Both the position numbers and the translations under genes were made by a program. 64,000 nucleotides of DNA from Bimuria novae-zelandiae CBS 107.79 (lineage: Eukaryota > Ascomycota > Dothideomycetes > Pleosporales > Didymosphaeriaceae): positions 1,055,654-1,119,653 of the forward strand of contig ML976657.1 of NCBI GenBank assembly GCA_010015655.1. Direction: 5' to 3'. The notes beneath the pieces were generated by a model. It saw only the letters and a program-made list of their open reading frames with translations, had not been told where the DNA came from and searched no databases. Below, piece after piece: positions 24,506 through 35,981 of the stretch (position 1 is the stretch's first letter; the number at the start of each line of letters is the position of its first letter).

Positions 24506-26621
24506 ATGAATGTGATCAAGTTGCAGAAGTACGCCCCTCCGCGTCTCCCCGCTTCGATGGGTTTGCACGATGCTGACGGCCACGCAGGAAGTACCCGCAG
24601 TTCCAGCAGGGCGAGATATTCGGGCTGCAGGATGCCTTTCGCAAGCTGGACATTGACGACAAGGGCTACCTCGACGAGGCGACCGTCATCAAGGCGACGC
24701 AGCAGTCGGAGCACCAGCCGTACGACGTGGTGCGCCAGGCGCTGAAGGAGGTCGAGCTGGACAGCTCGCGGCGCGTGGAACTGGACGACTATGTCGATGT
24801 GCGTAGACCAAATAAGAGAGCCATTGGAGAGTGCAAGGACTAATATGCGGCAGCTCATCTCGAAGCTGCGGCAGTCGTCGCCCGCTCAGCAGCGCATGAA
24901 CACGGGCGGGGCGTCGCGGGCAGCCGGCGGCAGCGCGCCCTCGACGCCGGGACACGCCCACAAGACCAGCACCGGCGGCGGCAGGATCCACGTCCAGGGC
25001 TCTTCCGCCAACGTCACCCACACCATCAACGAGGATGAGCGCACCGAGTTCACCCGCCACATCAATGCCGTGCTCGCCGGCGACCCCGACATTGGCGACC
25101 GCCTGCCCTTCCCGACTGACACCTTCGAGATGTTCGACGAGTGCAAGGACGGCCTAGTGCTCAGCAAGCTGATCAACGACAGCGTGCCCGACACCATCGA
25201 CGAGCGTGTGCTGAACAGGCCGGGCAAGAAGATCAAGACGCTGAACGCCTTCCACATGACCGAGAACAACAACATCGTCATCGAGTCGGCCAAGGGCATC
25301 GGGTGCTCCGTAGTGAACATTGGCAGCGGGGACATCATTGAAGTGCGCGAGCATCTCATCTTGGGTTTGATCTGGCAGATCATTAGGCGGGGTTTGCTCG
25401 GCAAGATTGATATCAAGCTGCATCCGGAACTGTACCGGCTGCTGGAGGACGACGAGACGCTCGAACAGTTTCTACGTCTGCCCCCGGAGCAGATTCTGTT
25501 GAGATGGTTCAACTACCACCTGAAGAATGCCAAGTGGAACAGGAAGTGAGTTGGAAACATTTCCCTATTGTCGAAGAAACGGCTAACAATTCAGGGTCAC
25601 CAACTTTTCCACCGACGTGAAGGACGGCGAGAACTACACTGTTCTGCTAAACCAACTCAAACCCGAAGTCTGCTCGCGCAGCCCGCTCCAGACTCGGGAT
25701 CTCCTCCAACGAGCAGAGCAAGTACTCCAGAACGCCGACGCTCTCGGTTGCCGCAAGTTCCTAACCCCAACCTCTCTCGTTGCCGGAAATCCCAAGCTCA
25801 ATCTTGCTTTCGTCGCAAATCTGTTCAACACGCACCCCGGCCTCGACCCCATTACCGAAGAAGAGAAAGCCGACATTGACGACTTCGACGCAGAGGGCGA
25901 GCGCGAAGCCCGTGTTTTCACACTTTGGCTCAACTCGCTAGACGTACAACCTGTTGTACAATCCTTCTTCGAAGATCTCAAAGACGGAACCATCCTGCTG
26001 CAAGCCTACGACAAAGTCATCCCCAACAGCGTGAACTGGCGGCACGTCAACAAACCACGGGAAGGCCAAGAGTTGATGCGCTTCAAGGCCCTCGAAAACA
26101 CAAACTATGCCGTCGAGCTCGGAAAGGGGAACTCTTTTTCCCTCCCCGGTATCCAAGGTGCCGATATCACCGATGGTCAGCGCACCCTCACCCTCGGCCT
26201 TGTCTGGCAACTCATGAGACGCGACATCGTATCCACGCTACAAGGACTGGCGCAGCGTCTCGGCAAGCGCGAGATCTCCGACGCCGACATGGTTCGCTGG
26301 GCCAACGACATGGCCAAGCGATCTCCCTCTCCCCGCAGCACGCAGATTCGCTCGTTCAAGGACAGCTCGTTTGCCAACGCGATTTTCCTGCTCGACGTGC
26401 TTGCCGGCATGAAGAGCAGCTACGTAGACTACGACCTCGTCGCGGCGGGCAGGAACGACGACGAGTGCTACCAGAACGCGAAGCTGGCGATTAGCATTGC
26501 GCGGAAGATGGGCGCTACCATTTGGCTGGTGCCTGAGGACATCGTGGCTGTGCAGTCAAGGTTGATAACTACATTTATTGGCAGTTTGATGGCGACGAGT
26601 GAGAGGATGGGTGTGCAGTAG
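24506..26621 (+). CDS. Fimbrin, actin-bundling protein
   Basis: Four exons, 24506-24528, 24588-24798, 24854-25545 and 25595-26621, encode 650 aa. Intron borders are GTACGC...CGCAG, GTGCGT...GGCAG with a GACTAAT branch, and GTGAGT...TTCAG with GGCTAAC. Phases are consistent throughout. The first exon codes only seven full codons, as is common in fungi. The N-terminal 78 residues form an EF-hand-like region (FRKLDIDDKGYLDEATV). Four calponin-homology repeats follow from about residue 137, with landmarks CKDGLVLSKLINDSVPDTID, NIGSGDIIEVREHLILGLIWQ, LLRWFNYHLKNA and ADITDGQRTLTLGLVWQLMR. Family knowledge: fimbrin (yeast Sac6) cross-links actin filaments in cortical patches and cables and supports endocytosis and polarised growth. 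Length and order are typical of the family. Confidence 0.96.
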
Positions 26622-26919
26622 GTTCTCTGACTTGTGTATAGAAGGTAGCGCGAGGAATAAGAGATGGTAGGATGGACGGGTGTTTGGGGCGGGTGGGGGA
26701 CAAAAAAGAAGGTATTACTGGTTGGTTTTATCACCTCTTGTCTGTTCTTATGCGAGTCGAAATGAAATGAAATATTTCATATCCATGGGAATGATTTGCG
26801 CGTGCCTTGACTGGTTCCAAGGTAGGGTTTGTGTTGGGCTGTGGGTGGGTACATTGGGACGGCGAGTTATGGTCGTCTGAGATGCGTTCAGGCTTGTCCG
26901 TGGGTATATAAACCCCTCT
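26622..26919. other. Fimbrin 3' region with a TATA-like motif
   Basis: Non-coding spacer. A TATA-like string (TATATAAA, 26905-26912) sits just before the tandem array. I mention it because it could mark a transcript across the array, but there is no other evidence of a promoter. Confidence 0.3.
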
Positions 26920-28205
26920 CGGGATAGCAGGCTTGTTCCTTTTCCTACACTGCTTTTTGAACGCGCGAGCCGGTTCACTAAAACAAACGACACCAAATTC
27001 CATGTCGTCCCCTCCTGGGTCTAAAACACATAGCCTCCTACTTAATGAGTAGTGGCTAAGGAGCAACCTCCTCAGCTAAAAAACGAAAGCAAACATGATC
27101 ACACATTCCCACCTGGGTCTAAAACCAGCAAACAACGATTTCATGAGTGGCGTTTGGGAGCGACCTCTTTGGCCAAAAGGTGAAAGCAAATAGGATCATG
27201 TGTTCGCGCCTGGGTCTAACAAAAAACCCGTGCACGGGTTCATGAGTGACGACTGGATGCGACCTCACTGTCGAAAGGAAGGCTACACGAAGTTATAGGA
27301 GTGTTGCTCTTTTTTTCTGGCAGACTTCACCCTGGACGCGTGGCTATTCACTAAAAAAGATCATCAAAACAATGGTGGTGCTCGCGCCTGGGTCTTAAAA
27401 ACACCAACCTAGAAGTGTATGAGAGTGCGTTGGCAGCGTCTATCATACCAAAAATTCGAAAATCTAAAGAGAGATTGCGAAAGTAGCGATGGCGGGACTT
27501 GCTTTTGCTACACTTGGTTGGAATACCTGAGGCGGTTCTCGAAAATCCAATGGCAGATGAACGCCGTGGTGCGCTTCGGGGTCTAGAAACCGGACATGCT
27601 GGGTGCCACGAGGGTGCGCTGGGACGCGCCCTCATGCCGGAAATTCCGAATAGAAAAGAACAATAGCGGAGGTTGTGATGGCTCTTGTGGGGGGCTTGCT
27701 TTTGGTGCACTTCATCCAACACGCGCAGCAGTTTATATGTGTTCGCGCCTGGGTCTAAAAATTTCAACAGCGACTCCATGAGCGTTCTAGGACGCGTCTT
27801 TCTTGCTAAAAATTCCCGAATCTAAAGAGGAATAGCCAGTGTGGTCATGGTTCTTGTGGTAGCTTACTTCTTGCACAGTTCACTGTACGGTTGAGGTGGG
27901 GCACTAAAAAGACCCTAAGGAAGACGATGGTGCGGGTTTCTGGGCCCAAAAGTTACGAGTCAACAATTTTATGAGTGGCGCTTGGGAGCATCTCCCTAGG
28001 CCAGAAAGCGACACGGGGAACTACGATGGGAGTGTGTCTCTGTCTCGTGGCTGTTTTCCGACACTTTGCTCTGAACGCGCACCGCCGGGAAACTCATCAA
28101 AAAAAAAAACAGGATCGCGTTATGTTCGCTCTGGGGTCTAAAAAAACCCAATCCTGGTTATGAGTGGCGCTTGGAAGTGGCCTGGAGTGCCAGAAACATG
28201 CAACA
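26920..28205. repeat. Degenerate tandem array, about 98-bp and 173-192-bp units
   Basis: Eight copies of a core like CCTGGGTCTAAAA start near 27014, 27112, 27209, 27387, 27575, 27748, 27938 and 28130. Spacings are about 98, 97, 178, 188, 173, 190 and 192 bp. About 30 bp after most cores comes a second conserved block, ATGAGTGGCGCTTGGGAGC (near 27044, 27142, 27240, 27420, 27776, 27970 and 28159). Longer units carry two more blocks: a CTTGTGG..GCTT..TTCAC..ACGCGC segment and a CACTAAAA segment just before the next core; the latter also precedes the first core near 26975. The short units lack these middle blocks. No unit keeps an open frame. I know no family with this layout. It could be a satellite or a decayed multicopy non-coding element. 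Confidence 0.75.
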
Positions 28206-29083
28206 CATGGGAGTATGGCGGTGCGGCTTCGTCTATCGCGGAGGACTGAAAATGTCAGTGAAGACGCGCTATGTCTGCTCGTGGAAGGAAGATTCTCCAG
28301 TTGTTCAAAAAGTGAAACCGCGCGGATCATGGTCTTCGCCGGACGTGGACTTGTGGGCCGAAAACATCGAGGCAAAGAAGATATGTGGGAAGATGAAGAA
28401 GAGGCGTGGATATCCCGTGGACGACCTGAAAGTCAAATCTGATACATGATGTGGGAGACCAGGCAAGGGGATTGAAACGTCACGCAGAACAAACAGATGA
28501 CGTGGGGGTCAGACTTTTAGGGTTTACAGATAGCCTAAAAACATCGCTCGTATTACGCGATGTTCCTGGGCCTCATTGAAAAGGATCTTAGAGTAAGCGA
28601 TGAGCTTGTCTGTAAGCATCTTCTACTCCTTTAATAAAATTACCTACCATTGGTATAGTAGTTAGAAAAACACTATTTTTAGCCCCATTTTAAAAACCCA
28701 TGTTCTCCGCTCCTCCTTCCTCTTGTGAGATCAAAATTATTTGTGTCCTTTGCATATTACCGCATGGAATATGTCGATATCACAGTGTTAGGTTTGCCTC
28801 AGTTCTACAACGTTGCACCTTGGCCTTGTCTTAAATCATGTCTTGATTGTAGTGTCAGGATTATCTTATGGGCATACCTGGACCTAATCGTTTAGATTAT
28901 TCAAAAATCAATGTTCCAGCTCACTTTTCACCCATAAGTATCGCAACTTTAATCGACTTGTTGGCACCAAGGCCACGATTTTCAATTAACGGATATTCGA
29001 GAAACACTTTCTCCTTAGTCGAATCAACAACACGCTCTACCGTTTTTCTTTAGAGGACATAGGCAATAGGAGGGAGCGCAATC
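28206..29083. other. Spacer after the tandem array
   Basis: Two overlapping plus-strand frames at 28164-28449 begin inside the last repeat unit and show no domain. A 61-codon frame at 28868-29053 is also unrecognised. Base composition shifts toward AT after about 28600. No gene is called. Confidence 0.4.
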
Positions 29084-29503
29084 ATGTCCAGAGTAGACAC
29101 TGGCCCGACTTCCACCAAAGGCTGTCCTAGCACTCTACCCGATAGCATCTTCGACCCGCATATCAACGGACATCTAGTGTCTACGAGGATTTACAACTAC
29201 GACTTGATAACGCGACTGTTTATTCACCTATCGCAAAAAGCTATTACCAATCACAAGTGCTATGTCTACTCATACGACGTAGCCAGACAAGGAATTACGG
29301 GAGTTCCCCCAGAAGAATCAGAAGACTCTACGGTCCAGGAGCGCGGATGGTTTCGCGACGTAGCTGTCTTTACGCAGATTTGTACGAACCATGCCATCCC
29401 AAACGGTCAAACCCCAGAAGAAATCTTCATTCACTGGCGAGACAGCCTCTTGGAGTTTCTCGACACCAATAACAGTGGTGGTTTATGGACTCGGATCAAC
29501 TGA
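29084..29503 (+). CDS. Hypothetical protein, 139 aa
   Basis: An ATG-initiated single-exon frame, starting MSRVDTGPTSTKG and ending SGGLWTRIN. Composition looks protein-like (balanced, with aromatic and charged residues such as GWFRDVAVFTQICTNH and EEIFIHWRDSLLEFLD). There is no signal peptide, membrane segment or motif I recognise. It sits alone in a low-gene-density transition zone. It may be a lineage-specific gene or a fragment of a larger one. Function unknown. Confidence 0.5.
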   Translation: MSRVDTGPTSTKGCPSTLPDSIFDPHINGHLVSTRIYNYDLITRLFIHLSQKAITNHKCYVYSYDVARQGITGVPPEESEDSTVQERGWFRDVAVFTQICTNHAIPNGQTPEEIFIHWRDSLLEFLDTNNSGGLWTRIN

Positions 29504-29563
29504 CACGTGTTGTGGAGCTGGGTATAGCATCGGTTTCTGTATGGTCATAGTTTAGAGGTAGTC

Positions 29564-29983
29564 TCAGACGGTTTGTATGACAACGTCAGTGTCAACCAAG
29601 TATGTACATTGTCGGTCCTTGAGCCATTGGTGGAGCGGGATTGGGGGCAAGTAGTGGAGGATCAGATCGTTATCTCTGCAGTCACACACTTGTTTTCGTT
29701 CATGGTAAAGAAAGGTGATTAACTTCGCATGCAGGAGGATTCCTTGTCTGTATTTATTCACTCGCTTGTATCTGTTCATAGTAATGGAAATTTCTATTAA
29801 GGCAAGCGCAAGAACTAACAATACAGACAATAAGCCAACAATAAGCGAGTGTAAATACGCAGAACCTAAAATTACTTCAAAACTAACTAATATTACAAAG
29901 TCTGATAGAAAATAAGTCCAAGCACGCCTGACGTATTCAAAATACTGGTTAAAACTAACAGTTAACGAATATCGTGTCGTCAA
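29564..29983 (-). CDS. Possible small membrane protein or 3' exon, no ATG start
   Basis: A minus-strand open frame of about 139 codons with two likely membrane segments (FVILVSFEVILGSAYL and LIVGLLSVLLVLALALI), a basic stretch (NRYKRVNKYRQG) and a C-terminal tail. The open frame starts at a TTG; the first ATG is only about 68 codons in. If real, it is more likely a downstream exon or fragment than a complete gene. It lies just beyond the stop of the kinase-like gene on the same strand, with a small frame offset. No family recognised. Confidence 0.25.
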   Translation of the reverse strand: MTTRYSLTVSFNQYFEYVRRAWTYFLSDFVILVSFEVILGSAYLHSLIVGLLSVLLVLALALIEISITMNRYKRVNKYRQGILLHAKLITFLYHERKQVCDCRDNDLILHYLPPIPLHQWLKDRQCTYLVDTDVVIQTV

Positions 29984-30005
29984 ATTAAGCTCTCTAGAAC
30001 AACCT

Positions 30006-31180
30006 TCAATCGTTTTCCGTGGTTTTGTGCAGTCTCTCCCGGTCAGGATTGGGGTCGAAATCCTTTATCATCAGTCGTTCGATCTCAGCATTCCTGTAGT
30101 AGAAGACGAAAGGATGTTTGCCGTATTTATCCAGCTGGGTTTGATCGCGGATCTTGACGTGGCAGCGTTGGTAAAATTGCATCGACTGTACCCACGCTGG
30201 ATACCAACCAGCACATTCCCAATCGATTAGGAAGACCTCCCAATCTTTGTTTCTGGCGTCGTCTTTGACTGGTCGAACGACCATGTTTTCTATCTTTAGA
30301 TCAATCCATGTAAACTTGAGCTCGTGGGATTCCCACCCTGAGAAAATAGACCATAACTCAGCCACTCTTGACGCATATCCAGGAGGGAACTCTTCCATGC
30401 AGACACCAACAGCTTTATGCCATTCATAAGACCGGTATATAGCTGAAGTAAATTCCTGATAGGTGCTATACGTACCAGAAACAGATAGAACTGGCGTAGG
30501 CGTGGGCAGTATGCCCGATGGGGGGTGTAGCCAACCTTGTCGGTGAACGCGTCCATAGTATCCTTCGGATGGAAGAGAGCGGAGGTCTCGAATTTGCGCT
30601 GATACTTTAGCACAGATAATGTCCAGTGCCTTCTCAGGAAATTTTGCCATCTCTTCATGGCGTAATGTGAAACCTTCAATGTAATTCATCATTAGGCAGT
30701 AAACCACGGTGTTAACTTCACTTAGAGCCTCCCAGACCGCCAACACGGTAGGTACGCGTAGTTGAGGGAGATTTTCCGCAACAAAAAGCAGATTCTCGGC
30801 TTCCTAATATTTATTAGCTAACAATGTAGGCAGGGGTCGTAAGCATAACATACTTCTACAATATTAGGGTCAGCGCTTAATTTAATAATGGTATCACCAA
30901 TTTTGCATACATCATGCAATCCATTGTTCTTTCTAAGACCATGCTGTTCGTTCACTTCTAGGATTTGTCCCAGAGAAGGGAGGTGTGGGCAATTAGGCGC
31001 CTGATAAGGAAGTTTCAGTGTAGTCCATGTCTCTGTGGGGGGAACACGTAGAAAGCTCTGCCAAGTGATAATCTCGTTGAAGACATGGGCAGAATCAAGA
31101 GTACCAAATTCCTCCTGGAGTATCTGTTTTTGGGAACGAAGTGTCGGGATCGACGAAGAGCTGGGTGGATCTAGGTCCAT
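30006..31180 (-). CDS. Aminoglycoside-phosphotransferase-fold (APH) family protein
   Basis: Two minus-strand exons, 31180-30854 and 30803-30006, encode 374 aa. The 50-nt intron has a GTATGT donor, a GCTAAT branch and a TTAG acceptor, joining in phase 0. The ATG at 31180 (MDLDPPSSSS) is the first ATG of the frame. The C-terminal half matches the fungal APH/choline-kinase-like fold: FTWIDLKIENMVV corresponds to the catalytic HxDxxxxN loop (Asp277, Asn282), and FLIDWECAGWYPAWVQ to the metal-binding loop (Asp303). The loop histidine is replaced by Trp, so activity is uncertain. Family knowledge: such proteins phosphorylate small molecules, but most fungal members are uncharacterised. It sits at the edge of the repeat desert and appears intact. 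Confidence 0.75.
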
Positions 31181-31593
31181 GTTGGGAATAACTTGCGGAC
31201 TTGGATGTGAAGCATACACCCACACATACTAACGTCGCTTACAACGTCGCGAAGCACACAGCATAGCGAAGCCAATCAGAGGTACTTTTAATAGCACTTA
31301 GAATGCAGCTCCTAGCGTAATAAGTATCTTTAGTATAAGGTAAAAATACTATACTTTGCCTTCTTAAGAATGCATCCTACCCTTGTAATACAAAAATTAC
31401 TATTGTGTGTGACCTTTGTTACTAGTTAAAAGTTAGTAATACCGTAGTAGGAAATTATCCTTACTAGCGAGTAGGCTTATAACCTAGCTATTTTAGGTTC
31501 TTATACACCGTACACATGATTAGTCACTAGTATAGAATCACCTGATACGAACGACTTGCTCTAATTAGCTTTGTAGCTACTGTAGCTTGCATA
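31181..31593. other. AT-rich spacer, start of the repeat-rich compartment
   Basis: Composition drops sharply to AT-rich, with many TA steps. No ORF, RNA gene or repeat border was recognised before the Mutator-like element. Confidence 0.5.
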
Positions 31594-31603
31594 GATTTGC
31601 GAC

Positions 31604-34600
31604 CGGCAAATTTCAAACATGCCACTGCTTGGCGTAATAATTTCCCATCTACCACTGTTTCAGATACACTACCACACACGTGACGTCAGTTTGTAAAATA
31701 TCCCACATGCCACTGTTTCTATCCTAGATGCTACTGTTCTATTAGTAGGCTTCGCGCCTCCCCCAGACGCTTTTGGACAGCAGACAAAGGCAGCAGTAGT
31801 TTTACATAAAGGGAAAGGTCAAAGATTATATTATAATAGATCTAAATCTCTATCTATAGTCTTACAATTAGCCTGTTCGAGCTCTTTTTCTTAATCGCGT
31901 TAATAAGGCTAGAGGCTCTTCGCTTTAGATATTACTCTCTTTTTTATCCCCACTTGCCACAGGCCTTTTGTTTCTACCTAGTGGACTTAATATGATATTA
32001 ATAGTGATATTTGGAACAGGGCTAGATATACTAAACGTAAAGGTATTGTTCGTAACAGTAGAATTAATGTAAATAACTTATAAAGCGACTAGATTTCCTT
32101 AAGAGCCACTGCTGCTTTGCTGTTCATCCTTGTCTGGCCGTAGCTGCTGGTCCAAAATTGGCTAGGGGACTGGAGGTTCAAGAGATAGGGACCACAAGGT
32201 TGAATGTTCTACTTCCGTTGTAGATGCCTGTGCTCCATGAGGTTGACCCTATTCGTTATTTCTATTCCCATTTACTGCTTATCTAGCAGCGCTAATCCCC
32301 TAAGCCTGGTAACGCTCTCTTATTACCTCGATTTCTCTAAGGTCCGCTTGTATAGCTCTAATCTATTGCCATAAGGTACCGTGCTCTCTTAAGTCTGGCG
32401 GTTAAGAAATTAAAGATAGGCTAAATACGGTTTCATCAGGAAGTTAAGTTAATACCCATTAATTAGGTATAGCCTGTTCGGGACGGCGCTAGATAGGTGC
32501 AATCTAACTAGGACAATCTAATATATTTAGGTGCTGTTAGAAATATATTACGCCTAATTAATACTAGTTTTAAGCCTTATCCTATTGCTCCTTCCAACCG
32601 TTAGATAATACTAGATTTCTAAGTCTCTAGGCCTCTATCTCCCGCGTCCTTTGCTTTATCCTCTTCTAGACCAGGCGACCTCGCAAGGGAGCGTCAGGAG
32701 GTGGCTTTATAATACTATCAGGTTCAAGATTGTCTAGTAAAACTAGTAACAGAGAGTACCTATACTGCTCACGATACTTAGATATCTCGTAGAACTTAGC
32801 GATATAGTTCTCGGGTTTAGCATTAAAGAACTGATAGACAGCAATCGCATGTCTACAAGGAATTTTATAATCCTAGAAAGCAAGACAAGAGCATTTCTAA
32901 GCTTTAAGCTAAACAAGACAAGTGTTCTAGTCTCCTAGATTTACTTAGTATGCTAGAGCTACTATATTCTCGCGCTCTTAAGGAGTTATAAGGTACTAGT
33001 TACTCTCCTTAAGCTCTTTCTAGAAATATACTATAGCAAAGTTAGTATACTTCTCGTCTTTCTAGGGGTTATGACGTCTTTTGTAGAATTTCGACATTAT
33101 ATATATCTATATATAATAGAGTAAATAAAGAATTGGTAAGTTGCGAGCCTCCTATAGCTTAGTCTTAGTCTAAACAGAATAATAGGCTTTCTAACAGATC
33201 CACTTACCATCCATGCGTTATTTATCGACTCAGAAATATTAGAACATGTTTGACCAAACTATAGGAAATCGACTAGTGGTGCATATGATGTTGCGTAGTG
33301 CTTTATATCAATCTAACCCAGATAGTGACGCGCAGGAACAGAAAGCGACTTGATCTAATCTAAAAAGGCTTTAAATTTAGCCTTCAACTTAACCAGATAA
33401 GCAGCTCTAAATATCTTCTTAACCTTTCTTCTAAATTCGTTTCCAACATTCTCCGCAAGATGTTAGGTATAGTAATAATAGAAAGCCTTTAGGAAAACCT
33501 CTTTAATAGCTAAAACTAGACTTTTTGCTTAATTACTAATGATTATAAGATACTCGAAATTGTTACGTTCTTTCTTAGTAGTATCGAGGTTGCCTAGAAA
33601 GTATTCTCTAAAGCCATGCAGAAAGCTAAGCCATGATTCTTTAGACTCGTTTCTGGCGAATCCCTATATTAATGGTAGGATTTCCTCGTTGGCGTCAAGT
33701 GTTATAAGAACAAGGAGAACTAGGTTCTTATCTAACTTTATATAGGCACCATTAATACAGACAAACTGTCGAGAGTGCTAAAATACATAAATACAAGCCT
33801 TTAGTGCCACATGGCACTATTTAAAGGATCTATTATTATTTGTTAAGATAGCAGCGTTTACCCTTAAAGTAGCATAGTTTCCTTCGTCCTCTAGATCTAT
33901 ATCTGTATCAAGCCCGTTATCCGTAATTGCCTGAAGGAACGGAAGGATAAGCTAGAAGGACTTTGTCTTGTCTATAAAAGCACTTTTTAGATCTCCTTCT
34001 TTGCGCGCCACGCTTGTAGGTACGATATCTAATTTAAGTGCTAAAGTCTTTTAGTAGCCTAGATCTAGCGTGGCCTCGTTTAAAAGTTGCTCTTAACTAT
34101 ATCTCCTTATTAGTAGGTAATAAGCTTTGCAGATCTTAATACTTTTTAATCCTAATAGGAGCTAAGATCGCAGGTGTGAGGGACTAATTTCTAAAGCTTA
34201 AATTAATTAGATTAATTCATGTAAGCGATCCAGAGGAAGAATTTGCATTTAGTTTCCTCGCTCGAGCGGTAAATAGCGTGGAATCTCGTCTAATCGCTGG
34301 AGGCTACTTTGAATAAAAGCCTCTAGGTTACCATGACGTGAAGAACTAACTCTTTTGCTTTATTAATTAACGCGAATGTCTGTCCAATAAATAGAGTACT
34401 AGGCAAATTCTAGGAGGATACTATTATAGTAGATTAATATTTTTTATGTTAACCTCGCGTTAAAACGCGTTAACTTGTTTATCGCGTTAGACGCGTGATA
34501 AGCTATTCTAGTTTTAGCAGGTAGCTAAATCTAACATAAATAATAAGAAGTCCTACTACCTAACACTATATAACTATAATATTATAATACAGACTCTCTT

Positions 34601-34821
34601 TTTATGTAAAACTGCTTTTGTCTACTGTCCGAAAGCAACTGGGGGAGCGCAAAGCCCACTAACAGAATAGTGGCATTTAGGATAGGGGCTGTGGCATATA
34701 GGATAGAAACAGTGGCATGTGGGATATTTTACGAACTGACGTCACGTGTGTGGTAGTGTATCTGAAACAGTGGTAGATGGGAAATTATTACGCCAAGCAG
34801 TGGCATGTTTGAAATTTGCCG
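31604..34821 (-). mobile_element. Mutator-like (MULE) DNA transposon, RIP-degraded
   Basis: The borders are defined by a perfect 10-bp duplication GATTTGCGAC at 31594-31603 and 34822-34831, flanking imperfect terminal inverted repeats of about 200 bp that begin CGGCAAATTTC. Minus-strand translation, ignoring stops, shows a MULE-type transposase. Near 33540-33750 it reads LDANEEILPLIWGFARNESK (DDE core). Near 32770-32900 there is a SWIM zinc finger, CSCLAF, stop, DYKIPCRH, whose stop is TAG in place of an expected CAG. Family knowledge: MULEs produce 8-11-bp target duplications and often carry long inverted repeats and SWIM domains. Stops are frequent and the element cannot encode a protein. 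The inverted repeats contain short sub-repeats (ATGCCACTG). Confidence 0.85.
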
Positions 34822-34831
34822 GATTTGCGAC

Positions 34832-35455
34832 ATTGCCACCCCAGTCGGTACCTCGATCGTAAGCGAGCCAAAGACATGGCCAAGGCGTACGTGATGACGC
34901 AGTAATATATCTTACATAATTTCTGTGTCAGATGCATAAGCGTCACCGAAGGTGGCCCTAGTGGCTGCGCCAGGGATTAGCCTAGGTGTTGTCTGTTTGC
35001 TTTACAGTGTCTTGCAAAACTGGCCTCACCTTTAGCACTTTCTAAAATTCTGTTAAACCCTTATTACGCTATGATAGCTCTTTTCTATATAAAGCAAATT
35101 CCCATTGCGTTAGTATTAAGATCTTAGCTTCGCTAGTGCTTAGTCTTCTAGTATAACTTATACTAATCTTGCAACTTACTCGACAAATTACGCTATTAAG
35201 GGCACTATTATTATACTATATTATATAATAAGAAAAGCCTTACAGAGGCAATAAGCGCAGGTGCTATAGTATTTCCTTATAGCCTTATCGTAAGAGTGCT
35301 TGTAACAGTTTTTTGGTATAGTAGGAGCATATTGGCACATAACGTTATTATATTATATTATAGCAGGAACTACCTAGGTGCGCCTACGCTATAATATTAA
35401 GAAGACGCTTCTTTCGTAAATAGACGTAAATAAAGAGAATAATTAATATAATAGT
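34832..35455. other. AT-rich spacer between the MULE and the NLR 3' end
   Basis: No gene is supported. The sequence is RIP-like. Part may be the NLR 3' region or unrecognised repeat. Confidence 0.4.
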
Positions 35456-35794
35456 TTAACTTCTTTTATTTATAATACTAACTGCTTGCTCTGCCTCCCA
35501 CGTAGCAAAGGTTTTTAAAAAAGATACTAGATTAGGATGTCTTGCTCGAAGAGTCTAACAGCGGAGATGAACACACTCCTGTAGTAGGCTTATAGCCTTA
35601 GCACTTCGCTCTGAGCTTTTCTATGTCCAAGCAAGATTAGCCATGCTAGTCAGCGTGTCGGGATGATCCGCTCCCAGCTTCTTCTTGCTCGTCTCCATCA
35701 CTTGCACAAACAGCTCTTCCGCTGCATCCCACCGCCCTTGATTTTGGTAAGTCGACGCCAGATTGGCCATGCTGGTCAGCGTGGAGGGATGGTC

Positions 35795-35981
35795 NNNNNN
35801 NNNNNNNNNNNNNNNNNNNNNNNNNNNNNNNNNNNNNNNNNNNNNNNNNNNNNNNNNNNNNNNNNNNNNNNNNNNNNNNNNNNNNNNNNNNNNNNNNNNN
35901 NNNNNNNNNNNNNNNNNNNNNNNNNNNNNNNNNNNNNNNNNNNNNNNNNNNNNNNNNNNNNNNNNNNNNNNNNNNNNNNNN
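35795..35981. other. Assembly gap (187 N) in the TPR repeats
   Basis: A run of 187 N lies between near-identical 126-bp TPR-coding units. High identity between units explains the failure to assemble. The true number of TPR repeats is therefore unknown. Confidence 0.98.

Noticed and set aside
25141..26494. Long open frames antisense or frame-shifted to fimbrin
   Set aside because: Shadows of the GC-rich fimbrin coding sequence in other frames, with no domain content.
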